Below, one piece after another: positions 1-8,616 of a stretch of 64,000 nucleotides of DNA (positions within the stretch are counted from its first letter, which is position 1; the number at the start of each line of letters is the position of its first letter). The notes beneath the pieces are model-generated. The model saw only the letters and a program-made list of their open reading frames with translations. It did no database searches and was not told the DNA's origin. A program made the position numbers and the translations under genes. Location of the stretch: the NCBI RefSeq assembly GCF_003047105.1, contig NZ_CP028475.1:1488001-1552000 (forward strand). The letters are read 5' to 3'. Source of the DNA: Celeribacter baekdonensis (lineage in GTDB: Bacteria; Pseudomonadota; Alphaproteobacteria; Rhodobacterales; Rhodobacteraceae).

Positions 1-639
1 ATTGCGGGCAGCGAGGTCGGCGACGGGGTCTTTACCACCGACAACAACCTATTTGCCGAAAATGAAATTGCCGCCGCGATTTGTTTGACCCGTGGAACGT
101 TGATTGACACGCCCGAGGGGCCCAAATTTATCGAGACCCTGAGCGAAGGCGACCTCATTCATACGCTCGATGATGGACCGCAACCGATCCGCTGGATTGG
201 GTCCCGCCGGGTCGTGGCCACGGGCAAACTCGCCCCGATCCGCATCAAAGCCGGTGCTTTGGGCAATTTCCGTGACCTCACCGTCTCACCCAATCACCGG
301 ATGATGATCCGTGGTCCAAAAGCCGAAATACTGTTTGGCGAACGCGATGTCTTGGTCGCGGCGAAACATTTGGTCAACGACAACACGATCCGCCACATGT
401 CTGGCGGCACGGTGGAGTATTTTCACATGTTGTTTGACCGTCATCAAATCATCTTTGCCGAGGGCTGTCCGACCGAAAGCCTCTACCCCGGCCAAGAGGC
501 CTTGGGCGCAGTCAACCCAGAGGCGCGGGCCGAGATTTTGACGCTGTTTCCCGAATTCGAACACGGAACACAACAGGCGGAACTGTCACGCTATGAATTG
601 AAAGCCTGGGAGGCGCAGGCGCTCAAACACGCGTCTTAA
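1..639 (+). CDS. Hint-domain protein (5' end missing)
   Basis: The reading frame is open from the first base of the window, so the start lies upstream; about 212 C-terminal residues are visible. The segment starting at the Cys of CLTRGTLIDTP (about base 82) is a Hint (hedgehog/intein-like) module of the Hint_2 type common in secreted proteins of Rhodobacteraceae. It has the initial Cys, the HRM block after TVSPN, and the late FHMLFDRHQIIFAEG block ending in TESLYPGQ. The protein ends in SRYELKAWEAQALKHAS, almost identical to the end of the next gene, so the two are tandem duplicates. The N-terminal part is not visible and the biological role is unknown. Self-cleavage is possible from the fold but nothing here proves it. 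Confidence 0.8.
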   Translation: MAGSEVGDGVFTTDNNLFAENEIAAAICLTRGTLIDTPEGPKFIETLSEGDLIHTLDDGPQPIRWIGSRRVVATGKLAPIRIKAGALGNFRDLTVSPNHRMMIRGPKAEILFGERDVLVAAKHLVNDNTIRHMSGGTVEYFHMLFDRHQIIFAEGCPTESLYPGQEALGAVNPEARAEILTLFPEFEHGTQQAELSRYELKAWEAQALKHAS

Positions 640-795
640 ACAGCCTCACATCTTGACGTCGCGGTATGATGGCTTAGATCGCGATATCAGAACAGAGTCC
701 CAAAATTCAGACCTGCATCAGAGGACCCCAAAGGGGCATCGCAGGTTAAAAAACATTGAAGCAACGGGGCACTTCCCCAAACATAGGCAGAGCAG

Positions 796-1899
796 ATGCC
801 AACCGAAGACATTCTCGTGATGGGGTCCTCCCTCCTCGACAACGCGTCGATTGGGACCAACAGTGGCGGCACCAATGGCGGCAACATGATGATTCACAGC
901 GGCGACATGGTGTTTCAGAGCGACGATGTGATTGTCATCACCGTTGAGAACGTCACTGACGGCGAAGTCACCGGCCAAAGCCGGATCGTCGGCATGGTGG
1001 TCTATGACACCCCTGCCGATTATGTGAACGGCACGCCCCTCTACACGTATCACCCGATGAATCCCGGCCAATACGCCAATATCCAAAGCGACATTTCGGG
1101 GCTGGGCGACACCTATCTGCGCTTTAACGCCAATGTGTTGGTCTCCTCCGATGGCGGGCCGCAGATCAACACCATTTTGATCGCACCCGGTCAGGACCTA
1201 AGCCAACTGCGCCCCGTCATCCAAATTGGCCATGAAACCGACATGGATTATGATGGCGACGGGGTGATCGACACCCAAGGTGACGGCAATTTCAACATCG
1301 ACAACAACCTGATCGCCGAAGAGATCATCCATGGCGCGGTCTGTCTGACCCGTGGCACCTTGATCGACACCCCCAAAGGCCCGCGCTACATCGAAACACT
1401 CACCGAGGGCGATTTGGTCAATACGCTGGACGCCGGGCCACAACCGATCCGTTGGATCGGATCGCGCAAACTTGCGGCCCGTGGCCCCCTCGCCCCGGTG
1501 CTGATCCGGGCGGGCGCTTTGGGCAATCTGCGCGATCTCTGCGTGTCTCAAAACCACCGCATGTTGTTGCGTGGTCCGCAGGCCGAAGTGTTGTTTGGCG
1601 AACGCGATGTCTTGGTTGCGGCCAAACATTTGGTCAATGACACCACCATCCGGCTCAAACCGGGCGGCACGGTGGAGTATTTTCACATGCTGTTTGACCG
1701 TCATCAAATCATCTTTGCCGAAGGCTGCCCGACCGAAAGCCTCTACCCCGGCCAACAGGCGCTCAATTCCGTCACCACAGACTCGCGCGATGAAATTCTA
1801 TCAGTGTTTCCCGAACTCCTGTGCGAAAGCCGTGATCCCCACCTGTCGCGCTACGAATTAAAAGCCTGGGAGGCACAGGCACTCAAACGCGCGAGCTGA
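796..1899 (+). CDS. Hint-domain protein, tandem paralogue
   Basis: A 367-residue protein. Residues 1 to about 180 form a Gly/Asn/Asp-rich region of unknown function with no obvious signal peptide. It contains a calcium-loop-like stretch DYDGDGVIDTQGDGNFN near residue 155. From the Cys of CLTRGTLIDTPKG (about residue 183) to the end it is a Hint_2-type module, with QNHRMLLRG, the FHMLFDRHQIIFAEG block and the shared C-terminus SRYELKAWEAQALKRAS. It closely matches the gene just upstream, indicating tandem duplication, and is more distantly related to the protein at 49192-50355. Alphaproteobacterial Hint_2 proteins are usually extracellular or surface-linked. Export and autoprocessing are inferred, not shown. 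Confidence 0.85.
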   Translation: MPTEDILVMGSSLLDNASIGTNSGGTNGGNMMIHSGDMVFQSDDVIVITVENVTDGEVTGQSRIVGMVVYDTPADYVNGTPLYTYHPMNPGQYANIQSDISGLGDTYLRFNANVLVSSDGGPQINTILIAPGQDLSQLRPVIQIGHETDMDYDGDGVIDTQGDGNFNIDNNLIAEEIIHGAVCLTRGTLIDTPKGPRYIETLTEGDLVNTLDAGPQPIRWIGSRKLAARGPLAPVLIRAGALGNLRDLCVSQNHRMLLRGPQAEVLFGERDVLVAAKHLVNDTTIRLKPGGTVEYFHMLFDRHQIIFAEGCPTESLYPGQQALNSVTTDSRDEILSVFPELLCESRDPHLSRYELKAWEAQALKRAS

Positions 1900-1963
1900 C
1901 ACTTGCCCCTGACTGCGCCTGCGTTTAGAACGCAGGACAACAGGATACGCAGGGAGCCGCGAC

Positions 1964-3478
1964 ATGCTCGATCATCTCGAATTCACCACGCCAAAACCGA
2001 AAGTCATTTCGGGGGCAAAAGACGACTGGGAACTGGTGATCGGGATGGAAATCCACGCTCAGGTTGCCTCTCAATCCAAACTGTTCTCCGGCGCCTCGAC
2101 GAAATTTGGCAATGAGCCGAACTCGAACGTCTCTTTCGTGGATGCGGCCATGCCCGGCATGTTGCCCGTGATCAACGAATTCTGCGTCGAACAGGCGGTG
2201 CGCACGGGGCTGGGCCTCAAGGCCGAGATCAACCTGTTCTCCGCCTTTGACCGCAAAAACTATTTCTACCCGGATCTGCCGCAGGGCTACCAGATTTCGC
2301 AGCTCTATCACCCGATCGTCGGCGAAGGCGAAGTTTTGGTCGATATGGAACCCGGTGTCGCCCGTTTGGTGCGCATCGAGCGCATCCATTTGGAACAAGA
2401 CGCCGGAAAATCCATTCACGACATGGACCCGACCATGTCCTTTGTCGACCTGAACCGCACCGGTGTGGCCCTGATGGAAATCGTGTCCCGCCCGGACATT
2501 CGCGGGCCTGAAGAAGCCGCCGCCTATGTGCTCAAACTGCGTCAAATCCTGCGCTATCTGGGCACCTGCGATGGCAACATGCAAAACGGCAACCTGCGCG
2601 CCGATGTGAACGTCTCCGTCTGTCGTCCGGGTCAGTATGAAAAATACCAAGCGACCCAAGATTTTGGGCATCTCGGCACCCGCTGTGAGATCAAAAACAT
2701 GAACTCGACGCGGTTCATCCAGATGGCAATTGATTACGAAGCCCGCCGTCAAATCGCAATTTTGGAAGACGGAGGCACGGTCGATCAGGAGACCCGTCTC
2801 TATGACGCTGACAAAAACGAAACCCGGTCGATGCGCTCCAAAGAAGAGGCGCATGACTACCGCTATTTCCCCTGCCCGGACCTTCTCCCGCTGGAGATCG
2901 AACAGGGCTGGGTTGATGACATCGCGAAGACCTTGCCCGAGCTGCCCGACGAGAAAAAAGCCCGCTTTGTCAAAGAGTTCGGCCTCTCGGAATATGACGC
3001 AAACGTGTTGACCGCCGACACTGCCAACGCCAGCTATTTCGAAGGCGTGGCCGCGGGCACAGACGGAAAACTGGCCGCAAACTGGGTGATCAACGAACTC
3101 TTTGGTCGTCTGAAAAAGGACGACAAAGACATCGAAACCTCGCCAGTGTCCCCCCAACAATTGGGCGGCATCGTCAAACTGATCAAATCCGGCGACATCT
3201 CTGGCAAGATCGCCAAAGACCTGTTTGAAATCGTCTACACCGAGGGCGGCATCCCGGCCGAGATCGTCGAAGCGCGCGGCATGAAACAGGTCACAGACAC
3301 CGGCGCGATTGAAAAAGCGGTTGACGAAGTGATCGCCGCCAACCCCGGCCAGGTCGAAAAAGCGCAACAAAACCCGAAACTTGCGGGTTGGTTTGTGGGC
3401 CAGGTGATGAAAGCCACGGGTGGCAAGGCCAATCCCGGTGCAGTGGATGCATTGGTAAAGGCCAAACTCGGCCTCTAA
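1964..3478 (+). CDS. gatB: Asp-tRNA(Asn)/Glu-tRNA(Gln) amidotransferase subunit B
   Basis: A 504-residue GatB, the tRNA-binding and kinase subunit of the GatCAB amidotransferase. The complex phosphorylates and then amidates Glu on tRNA-Gln (and Asp on tRNA-Asn). The N-terminal part carries GatB hallmarks: [13 protein letters not shown] near residue 25, a [14 protein letters not shown] stretch, and [10 protein letters not shown]. The C-terminal 150 residues form the GatB/YqeY helical tail ending in [14 protein letters not shown]. The ATG is preceded by an AGGGAG ribosome-binding site. It lies alone between Hint genes and DUF4177-like genes, without gatA or gatC nearby, and is followed by a clear hairpin terminator. 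Confidence 0.98.
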   Translation: MLDHLEFTTPKPKVISGAKDDWELVIGMEIHAQVASQSKLFSGASTKFGNEPNSNVSFVDAAMPGMLPVINEFCVEQAVRTGLGLKAEINLFSAFDRKNYFYPDLPQGYQISQLYHPIVGEGEVLVDMEPGVARLVRIERIHLEQDAGKSIHDMDPTMSFVDLNRTGVALMEIVSRPDIRGPEEAAAYVLKLRQILRYLGTCDGNMQNGNLRADVNVSVCRPGQYEKYQATQDFGHLGTRCEIKNMNSTRFIQMAIDYEARRQIAILEDGGTVDQETRLYDADKNETRSMRSKEEAHDYRYFPCPDLLPLEIEQGWVDDIAKTLPELPDEKKARFVKEFGLSEYDANVLTADTANASYFEGVAAGTDGKLAANWVINELFGRLKKDDKDIETSPVSPQQLGGIVKLIKSGDISGKIAKDLFEIVYTEGGIPAEIVEARGMKQVTDTGAIEKAVDEVIAANPGQVEKAQQNPKLAGWFVGQVMKATGGKANPGAVDALVKAKLGL

Positions 3479-3501
3479 ATCACGCCGCCATCAAAGGTAT
3501 A

Positions 3502-3529
3502 AAAGGCGTCCGTCATGGGCGCCTTTTTT
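3502..3529 (+). terminator. Rho-independent terminator after gatB
   Basis: AAGGCG and CGCCTT arms (extended by G-C pairs) enclose a loop and are followed by a run of T, 25 bases after the gatB stop. Confidence 0.8.
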
Positions 3530-3586
3530 CATAAACTCGCCCTTAACTCTCGGCGAGTAACTTGGGACAAATGGAAGGAGCCCATC

Positions 3587-3862
3587 ATGTCCCATTACGA
3601 GTACAAAGCCATCCCTGCCCCGCATGAAAGCGAAGCCACCTCCGCCTCGCAAACTCCTGAGGCACGATTGGCCGATGCGGTCACGGTACGGCTCAACGCG
3701 ATGGCGAAAGAGGGCTGGACCTACCTGCGTTCGGACGCGTTCACCCTCACCGGCGTGGCGGGCAAACAAGCGGTTTTGGTGTTTCGCCGCGAAAGCGATT
3801 TCGGCATGTTTGGGCAGGACAAGCCCGGTTTTGGCACCTTCGGGCCAGAAGCCGCCGACTGA
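3587..3862 (+). CDS. DUF4177-like small protein
   Basis: A 91-residue protein. The ATG at 3587 is chosen because GGAAGGAG lies just upstream; a longer in-frame extension would run into the gatB terminator. The start MSHYEYKAIPAP and the core LNAMAKEGWTYLRSDA...AVLVFRRES follow the DUF4177 pattern (Y-E-Y-K near the start, EGWE(Y)-type middle, LVFRR end). The role of this family is unknown. The next gene is a paralogue with the same architecture. Confidence 0.75.
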   Translation: MSHYEYKAIPAPHESEATSASQTPEARLADAVTVRLNAMAKEGWTYLRSDAFTLTGVAGKQAVLVFRRESDFGMFGQDKPGFGTFGPEAAD

Positions 3863-3970
3863 GGCCAGAGGCCCGCATGACACGCGGGCCATGCCTTGAC
3901 CTCCGATCCCCATCCGCTAAACCTGTGCCGCAACGACGCGCCGCCCAACGCAGTCACCACAGGAGACCCT

Positions 3971-4396
3971 ATGCCCCTTTATGAGTACCTCACCGTGCCC
4001 GCCCCGCGCAAAGGCGAGAAAATCCGCGGCATCAAGACCTCTGAGGGCCGGATCGCGCAAGCGATGCAAAGCGTGCTCAATGAAAAAGGCGCTGAGGGCT
4101 GGGAGTATATCCGCGCCGATCTTTTACCGATGGAAGAGCGTTCTGGGTTGACGTCAAAGGCCGTCACCTATCACACGGTTTTGGTGTTTCGTCGTGAGCG
4201 CGATGCCACTGCCGTGGCGACGGCCGCCACGACGGAACAGGCCGCGGTACAACCGCGCAAATCTCCGGTCGCGGACCGCAACACGCCACCGCCCTCTGTC
4301 CCCTTTCCGTCCCATGCCGAAAAAGGCGCGGGCGCCAACGCCCGCCGCCTCTCGCCCGACGTGGCCGATGAGATTGCCGAAGACCGCGAGTCTTAA
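3971..4396 (+). CDS. DUF4177-like protein with disordered tail
   Basis: A 141-residue protein starting at an ATG preceded by AGGAGA. Residues 1-75 parallel the upstream gene: MPLYEYLTVPAPRKGE, then KGAEGWEYIRADLLP and HTVLVFRRERD. Residues 80-141 are rich in Ala, Pro and charged residues and look disordered, possibly a linker or anchor. The pair probably arose by duplication. No function can be assigned. Confidence 0.75.
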   Translation: MPLYEYLTVPAPRKGEKIRGIKTSEGRIAQAMQSVLNEKGAEGWEYIRADLLPMEERSGLTSKAVTYHTVLVFRRERDATAVATAATTEQAAVQPRKSPVADRNTPPPSVPFPSHAEKGAGANARRLSPDVADEIAEDRES

Positions 4397-4418
4397 TCCC
4401 GCGGCCCCATCATAGCGC

Positions 4419-4676
4419 TCAGGCGTCCAAATCCAGGGCCAGCGCATGAATGCGCGGCACCAAATCGCCGAGCGCTTTGTGCACCATCCGGTGACGCGAC
4501 ACGCGCGATTGTCCGGCAAAGGCGTCTGAGCGGATCATCACATTAAAATGCGTCTCCCCCGCCCCGCCGGGATTTCCGGCATGTCCGGCGTGTGAGGCGC
4601 TATCATCCTCGATCTGCAAGATTTTTGGCGCAAAGGCCGCCTGTAACCTGACGCGCATTTCATCCGCAATTGTCAT
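4419..4676 (-). CDS. BolA family protein
   Basis: An 85-residue BolA-like protein; the start MTIADEMRVRLQAAF at 4676 is preceded by GGGAGAGAG. The class II KH-like fold signature is visible: FNVMIRSDAFAGQSRVSRHRMVHKALGDL, with the conserved His residues that in BolA proteins help bind [2Fe-2S] clusters together with monothiol glutaredoxins. Here it is divergent from the J-domain gene, an arrangement common in Rhodobacteraceae just before cobS. Likely role: iron-sulfur trafficking or an envelope/stress response (family knowledge). Confidence 0.9.
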   Translation of the reverse strand: MTIADEMRVRLQAAFAPKILQIEDDSASHAGHAGNPGGAGETHFNVMIRSDAFAGQSRVSRHRMVHKALGDLVPRIHALALDLDA

Positions 4677-4765
4677 CTCTCTCTCCCAGTTTTCGGCCCC
4701 AAGGCCTTTCCCATTTTGCATTCTTCATCTAAAGTCCTGCGTCCGAGTCGAAAAGGTTGAGGCAC

Positions 4766-5401
4766 ATGGATAAAAACGATCCCTTCGGTTTTGATATGTC
4801 AGTCACGTCATCAAAAAAGAACAAACGTGGTGGCAGACGCGGCATGTCCGGGGCATTTGAGACCTCTAAACGGGTCTGTGAACATGACGGATGTCAGGAA
4901 TCGGGCCAATATCGCGCGCCCCGGTCGCCTGATCATTTGGACGAGTATAAGTGGTTTTGTAAGGACCACGTGCGCGAATATAATTTGAAATGGAATTTTT
5001 TCACCAACGCCACGCCGGAAGAAATGGACGAGCAAATCAAAGCGTCCCAAACCGGCGAACGTCCGACCAAGCCCTTTGGCAAAAAATCGGTCGAACAGAG
5101 GGCGTGGGAACGTCTTGGCATTGATGACGCTCATGAGGTGTTGGGCGAAAACGCGACGCAGAATCCGGGCAAATCTGACCCGGCGGCCTCGACGCGCAAA
5201 TTGCCACCTGTGGAGCGGCAAGCGATTGATATTTTGGAGGCCAAGGATCATTGGACCAAGGCCGAGATCAAAAAACAGTATCGCGCTTTGATCAAAGTGC
5301 TGCACCCGGACGTGAACGGCGGCGATCGCTCGCAAGAGGAGCAATTGCAACAGGTCGTTTGGGCCTGGGATCAGCTCAAAGAGAGCCGTTGGTTTAAATA
5401 G
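4766..5401 (+). CDS. J-domain (DnaJ-like) protein
   Basis: A 211-residue protein; the ATG at 4766 is preferred over a TTG nine bases upstream. The N-terminal half holds a Cys/His set (CEHDGCQESG...WFCKDHVREYN, residues about 32-70) that may bind a metal. The last 60 residues are a J domain with the HPD motif (KVLHPDVNGGD), which would stimulate an Hsp70 partner. The J domain is therefore C-terminal, unlike classical DnaJ, and no Gly/Phe or zinc-finger central region is present. Divergent from the BolA gene and upstream of cobS. Confidence 0.88.
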   Translation: MDKNDPFGFDMSVTSSKKNKRGGRRGMSGAFETSKRVCEHDGCQESGQYRAPRSPDHLDEYKWFCKDHVREYNLKWNFFTNATPEEMDEQIKASQTGERPTKPFGKKSVEQRAWERLGIDDAHEVLGENATQNPGKSDPAASTRKLPPVERQAIDILEAKDHWTKAEIKKQYRALIKVLHPDVNGGDRSQEEQLQQVVWAWDQLKESRWFK

Positions 5402-5430
5402 ATCATAGGGTCAAACAGCCTCAAAATAGA

Positions 5431-5460
5431 AAAAGCCGCCTCACATGGGGCGGCTTTTTT
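5431..5460. terminator. Bidirectional hairpin terminator
   Basis: AAAAGCCGCC and GGGGCGGCTTTTTT arms sit between the convergent J-domain gene and the DUF808 gene, with A and T runs on both sides. Confidence 0.85.
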
Positions 5461-5479
5461 GATGGCGTGAGGCGTGGCT

Positions 5480-6456
5480 TTAATGTGCCGCGTCCGCTTT
5501 CTTACCCGTCACCAAACGGATCAAAGGATTGATGATCCGAGCCACGATGGGGATGAGGATCAGGCCATAGATCAGCCCCAAAATACCATCGAAAAACGCG
5601 GTGACGACCCAGGCGACAAAGCCAGCCGCCCCTCAAAGGCATGGGCGGCCGTTTCGGCAATGTGGTGAATGTCGTCATACGGATGCGGTTGGCCCAGTTC
5701 GGACAGGCCATGGATCACGATCGAGCCGCCGACCCAAATCATCGCGGCGGTGCCGACAATCATCAAAAGGGTCATCAGGATCGGCATGAATTTCACGATC
5801 CCGCGCCCCAAAGCCCGCGTCATCGACAGCCGCCCAACCCGTGCCAACCACAGGCCGACATCATCGGCTTTGACGATCAAGGCAACGCTGCCGTAGACGA
5901 CCACGGTGATGATCACCCCCGCCAGCCCCAAAGTGAAGGCGCGAAAAACAATGCCTGTGGTGGGATCTAGGGCGGCCAAAATGATGGTCATGATTTCGGC
6001 GGAGAGGATGAAATCGGTCTTGACCGCGCCCGCCACTTTGGTCGCTTCGAGATGGGCCGGATCGCCCGTCTCAGACGGCTGACCATCGGCGTGAGGGGCA
6101 TGGGGTTTGAACAGGTGATAGACCTTTTCCGCCCCCTCAAAACACAAATACGACCCGCCGAGCATCAACAAAGGCGTGACCAGCCACGGCGCGAAGGCCG
6201 ACAACAGCAAAGCCAGAGGCAAAAGGATCAGCAATTTGTTGCGGATCGAACCAAGGGCAATTTTGCCCACGATCGGCAATTCGCGCGCGGCGGCAAAACC
6301 ATGGACGTATTTCGGCGTCACGGCAGCGTCATCAATCACCGCCCCCGCCGCCTTGGCCGAGGCTTTCGCCGCCTGGCCCGCCACATCATCGACCGAGGCC
6401 GCCGCCACTTTTGCGATACCCGCCACGTCGTCCAATAGTGCCAAAAGGCCGCTCAT
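5480..6456 (-). CDS. DUF808 family membrane protein, apparent frameshift near C-terminus
   Basis: The protein begins MSGLLALLDDVAGIAKVAA, typical of DUF808 (E. coli YedI-like inner membrane proteins), with several hydrophobic helices (LLILLPLALLLSAFAPWLV, a second pair near residues 165-200). The main frame runs 6456 to 5572 and ends in an atypical tail (LSPGSSPRFSMVFWG). Adding one G to the four-base C/G run at 5629-5632 restores a membrane-helix continuation, AAGFVAWVVTAFFDG then LIYGLILIPIVARIINPL, ending GKKADAAH with a stop at 5480. That is the expected family C-terminus. A single-base deletion, sequencing or real, is therefore inferred. Function unknown. Confidence 0.8.
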
Positions 6457-6541
6457 GCCCGTATCCCCATTTTCATCTTACGTTTGAGGCTATGTAGTCA
6501 CGAATACGCTCACAGGCAAACCCACCAACCAACCCAAGTGC

Positions 6542-6576
6542 AAAAAAGCGGGGCGCCCCAAAGGACGCCCCACCCG
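6542..6576 (-). terminator. Terminator after fasciclin gene
   Basis: On the minus strand a GC-rich hairpin (GGGGCGTCC/GGGGCGCCCC arms with a TTT loop) is followed by TTTTTTG, 40 bases past the fasciclin stop. Confidence 0.75.
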
Positions 6577-6615
6577 CATGATCCCCGAAGGGAGACCTCA
6601 TTCAAAGTACCGACC

Positions 6616-7176
6616 TTACATCGCCGGCAAAAGCACCTTGTCGATCACGTGGATCACGCCGTTCGATTGATCAACATCAGCGATTGTCACAGTGGCCGCG
6701 TTGCCCTGTTCGTCTTCGATCATCACCATACCGTCTTTGACCATGGCTTTGAGCGTACAACCGCCCACGGTCGGCACATCATGCACGCCACCGTCATCTT
6801 CGATCATGCCGACAAGAGCGGCAGACATGACATCAGCGGCAACCACATGGCAGGTCAGGATTTTGGTCAACTGATCTTTGTTTTCCGGCATCAAAAGCGT
6901 TTCAACCGTGCCTTCGGGCAAAGCGGCAAAGGCGTCGTTGGTCGGAGCGAACACGGTGAACGGACCTTCGCCGGAGAGGACATCCACGAGACCGGCGGCC
7001 TGAACGGCGGCGACCAGAGTGGTGTGGTCAGCGGAGTTCACAGCGTTTTCAACGATGTTTTTCTCGGGGAACATTTCAGCGCCGCCGACCATTGGGTTTT
7101 TCATGCCATGATCATCCGCAAAGGCGGTGGTGGCGAGAAGAGCGGCGGTTGCTGCGGCAAAAATTGTGCGTTTCAT
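6616..7176 (-). CDS. Secreted fasciclin (FAS1) domain protein
   Basis: A 186-residue protein with a signal peptide ([20 protein letters not shown], cleavage expected before DDHG) and one FAS1 domain. The two FAS1 conserved blocks are visible: [17 protein letters not shown] near residue 85 and the closing [18 protein letters not shown]1 proteins are extracytoplasmic and usually act in adhesion or as substrate-binding scaffolds. Monocistronic, between two intergenic regions, with its own terminator. Confidence 0.93.
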   Translation of the reverse strand: MKRTIFAAATAALLATTAFADDHGMKNPMVGGAEMFPEKNIVENAVNSADHTTLVAAVQAAGLVDVLSGEGPFTVFAPTNDAFAALPEGTVETLLMPENKDQLTKILTCHVVAADVMSAALVGMIEDDGGVHDVPTVGGCTLKAMVKDGMVMIEDEQGNAATVTIADVDQSNGVIHVIDKVLLPAM

Positions 7177-7275
7177 TGTAAGTCTCCCTTAAGAACACTC
7201 CCCGACCCAGTGTCGAGGTTATAAGGGTTACGGGGCGGATCACCGGGTGGATCACAGCCCAGAGATCACGTTCAA

Positions 7276-7289
7276 TCACGCAAGCGTGA
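7276..7289. other. Short dyad upstream of fasciclin gene
   Basis: TCACGC-AA-GCGTGA is a perfect 6-base inverted repeat about 100 bases upstream of the fasciclin start. The spacing is too tight for a stable hairpin, so a protein site is the likelier reading. The rest of the 7177-7468 gap holds promoters not resolvable by eye and the repeat below. Confidence 0.3.
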
Positions 7290-7386
7290 GGTGTTTTTTT
7301 ACGCCACGCTGCATTCTGTGCACGCGCTCACCGCCCCCGCGACGCCTCGCCCCTTGCACCTGACGCGCTGATAGGGCACGAAGTCA

Positions 7387-7440
7387 CCTAAAGCGTTCCA
7401 CCAAAACCTGAGAGACGGGGTTTGAGGCGGGACAGTTTAA
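7387..7440 (+). repeat. Palindromic intergenic repeat, copy A
   Basis: Begins CCTAAAGCGTTCC, has an AAAACC/GGGGTTT stem around TGAGAGAC and a second stem GTTCC/GGGAC. It shares the CTAAAGCGT start and the ACCTGAGA...GGGG core with copies B and C at 49042-49154. It lies 29 bases upstream of cobS. Confidence 0.5.
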
Positions 7441-7468
7441 GTGAACACATAAGAAAACGGGCCGAACC

Positions 7469-8437
7469 ATGGACGCGAACGCAAAACCGACCGAAACCAT
7501 TTCTGTACGCGATGTCTTTGGCATTGATACTGACATGACCGTAAAAGGCTTTGCCGAGCGCCTCGACCGCGTGCCGGACGAAGACCCGACCTATAAATTT
7601 GACCCGGACACGACGCTGGCGATTTTGGCGGGCTTTTCCCACAACCGCCGCGTGATGATCCAAGGCTACCACGGCACCGGCAAATCGACCCATATCGAAC
7701 AGGTCGCCGCCCGCCTGAACTGGCCCTCTGTGCGCGTCAATCTCGACAGCCACATCTCGCGCATTGATTTGATCGGCAAGGACGCGATCAAACTGCGCGA
7801 CGGCAAACAGGTGACCGAATTCCAAGAGGGCATCCTGCCGTGGGCATTGCGCAACCCCTGCGCCATCGTGTTTGACGAATATGACGCCGGCCGCGCCGAT
7901 GTGATGTTCGTGATCCAACGGGTGTTGGAAGCCGATGGGAAGTTGACCTTGATGGACCAAAACGAGGTGATCACCCCGCACCCGTCCTTCCGCCTGTTTG
8001 CCACGGCCAACACCGTCGGCCTTGGCGACACCACCGGGCTGTACCACGGCACGCAACAGATCAACCAAGCGCAAATGGACCGTTGGTCTTTGGTGGCGAC
8101 GTTGAACTATCTGAGCCATGACGCCGAGGCGAATATCGTTTTGGCCAAATGCCCGCATTACAACACCGAGAAAGGCCGCCGCGACATCTCGCAAATGGTG
8201 ACCGTGGCCGATCTGACCCGGACCGCATTTATGAACGGCGATCTCTCGACTGTCATGAGCCCCCGGACTGTGATCACCTGGGCGCAAAACGCCGAGATTT
8301 TCCGCAACATCGGCTATGCGTTCCGCCTCACCTTCCTCAACAAATGTGATGAGCTGGAACGTCAAACCGTGGCGGAATTCTACCAGCGCTGCTTTGACGA
8401 AGAACTGCCGGAATCGGCGGCCTCTGTCGCAAGCTGA
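7469..8437 (+). CDS. cobS: Aerobic cobaltochelatase subunit CobS
   Basis: A 322-residue AAA+ ATPase. With CobT and CobN it inserts cobalt into hydrogenobyrinate a,c-diamide in the aerobic cobalamin pathway. Walker A is GYHGTGKST (residues about 65-73), Walker B is IVFDEYDAG, and the sensor region is [14 protein letters not shown]. The start [20 protein letters not shown] matches the family N-terminus. Unlike the usual cobS-cobT pair, three unrelated genes separate it from cobT here. A strong terminator follows directly. Confidence 0.97.
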   Translation: MDANAKPTETISVRDVFGIDTDMTVKGFAERLDRVPDEDPTYKFDPDTTLAILAGFSHNRRVMIQGYHGTGKSTHIEQVAARLNWPSVRVNLDSHISRIDLIGKDAIKLRDGKQVTEFQEGILPWALRNPCAIVFDEYDAGRADVMFVIQRVLEADGKLTLMDQNEVITPHPSFRLFATANTVGLGDTTGLYHGTQQINQAQMDRWSLVATLNYLSHDAEANIVLAKCPHYNTEKGRRDISQMVTVADLTRTAFMNGDLSTVMSPRTVITWAQNAEIFRNIGYAFRLTFLNKCDELERQTVAEFYQRCFDEELPESAASVAS

Positions 8438-8463
8438 TAGCGCATCTTTTGAACATGAGACTG

Positions 8464-8490
8464 AAACGGGCCCCTTTTGGGGTCCGTTTT
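8464..8490 (+). terminator. Terminator after cobS
   Basis: AAACGGGCCCC-TTTT-GGGGTCCGTTTT: an 11-pair stem with one G-T pair and a T run, 26 bases after the cobS stop. Confidence 0.88.
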
Positions 8491-8559
8491 CATTTGGCCT
8501 CATAGGATGTCTTGTGTGTGGGCCTCTTGTCCTCAGTCGATATCTCGCCTACATAAAAT

Positions 8560-8574
8560 TGTTACGATATAACA
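8560..8574. promoter_or_regulatory. Likely Zur operator upstream of zinT
   Basis: TGTTA-CGATA-TAACA is an inverted repeat of the Zur type, in an AT-rich patch 42 bases upstream of the zinT start. A wider TTGTTA...TAACAA dyad (8559-8580) overlaps it. zinT is a classical Zur-repressed gene in other proteobacteria, so zinc-dependent repression is expected. Confidence 0.65.
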
Positions 8575-8616
8575 TAACAATTCCATGGTACGACACACAC
8601 AAAGAAAGTCCCGCAA

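Noticed and set aside
1-1899. Intein splicing in the Hint-domain proteins
   Set aside because: The modules lie at the C-terminal end with no recognisable C-extein or terminal Asn plus Cys/Ser/Thr junction, so protein splicing is unlikely; at most cleavage is possible.
7177-7468. A cobalamin riboswitch before cobS
   Set aside because: No B12-box-like conserved segment or matching arms are visible. The only structure is the palindromic repeat found elsewhere in the window.
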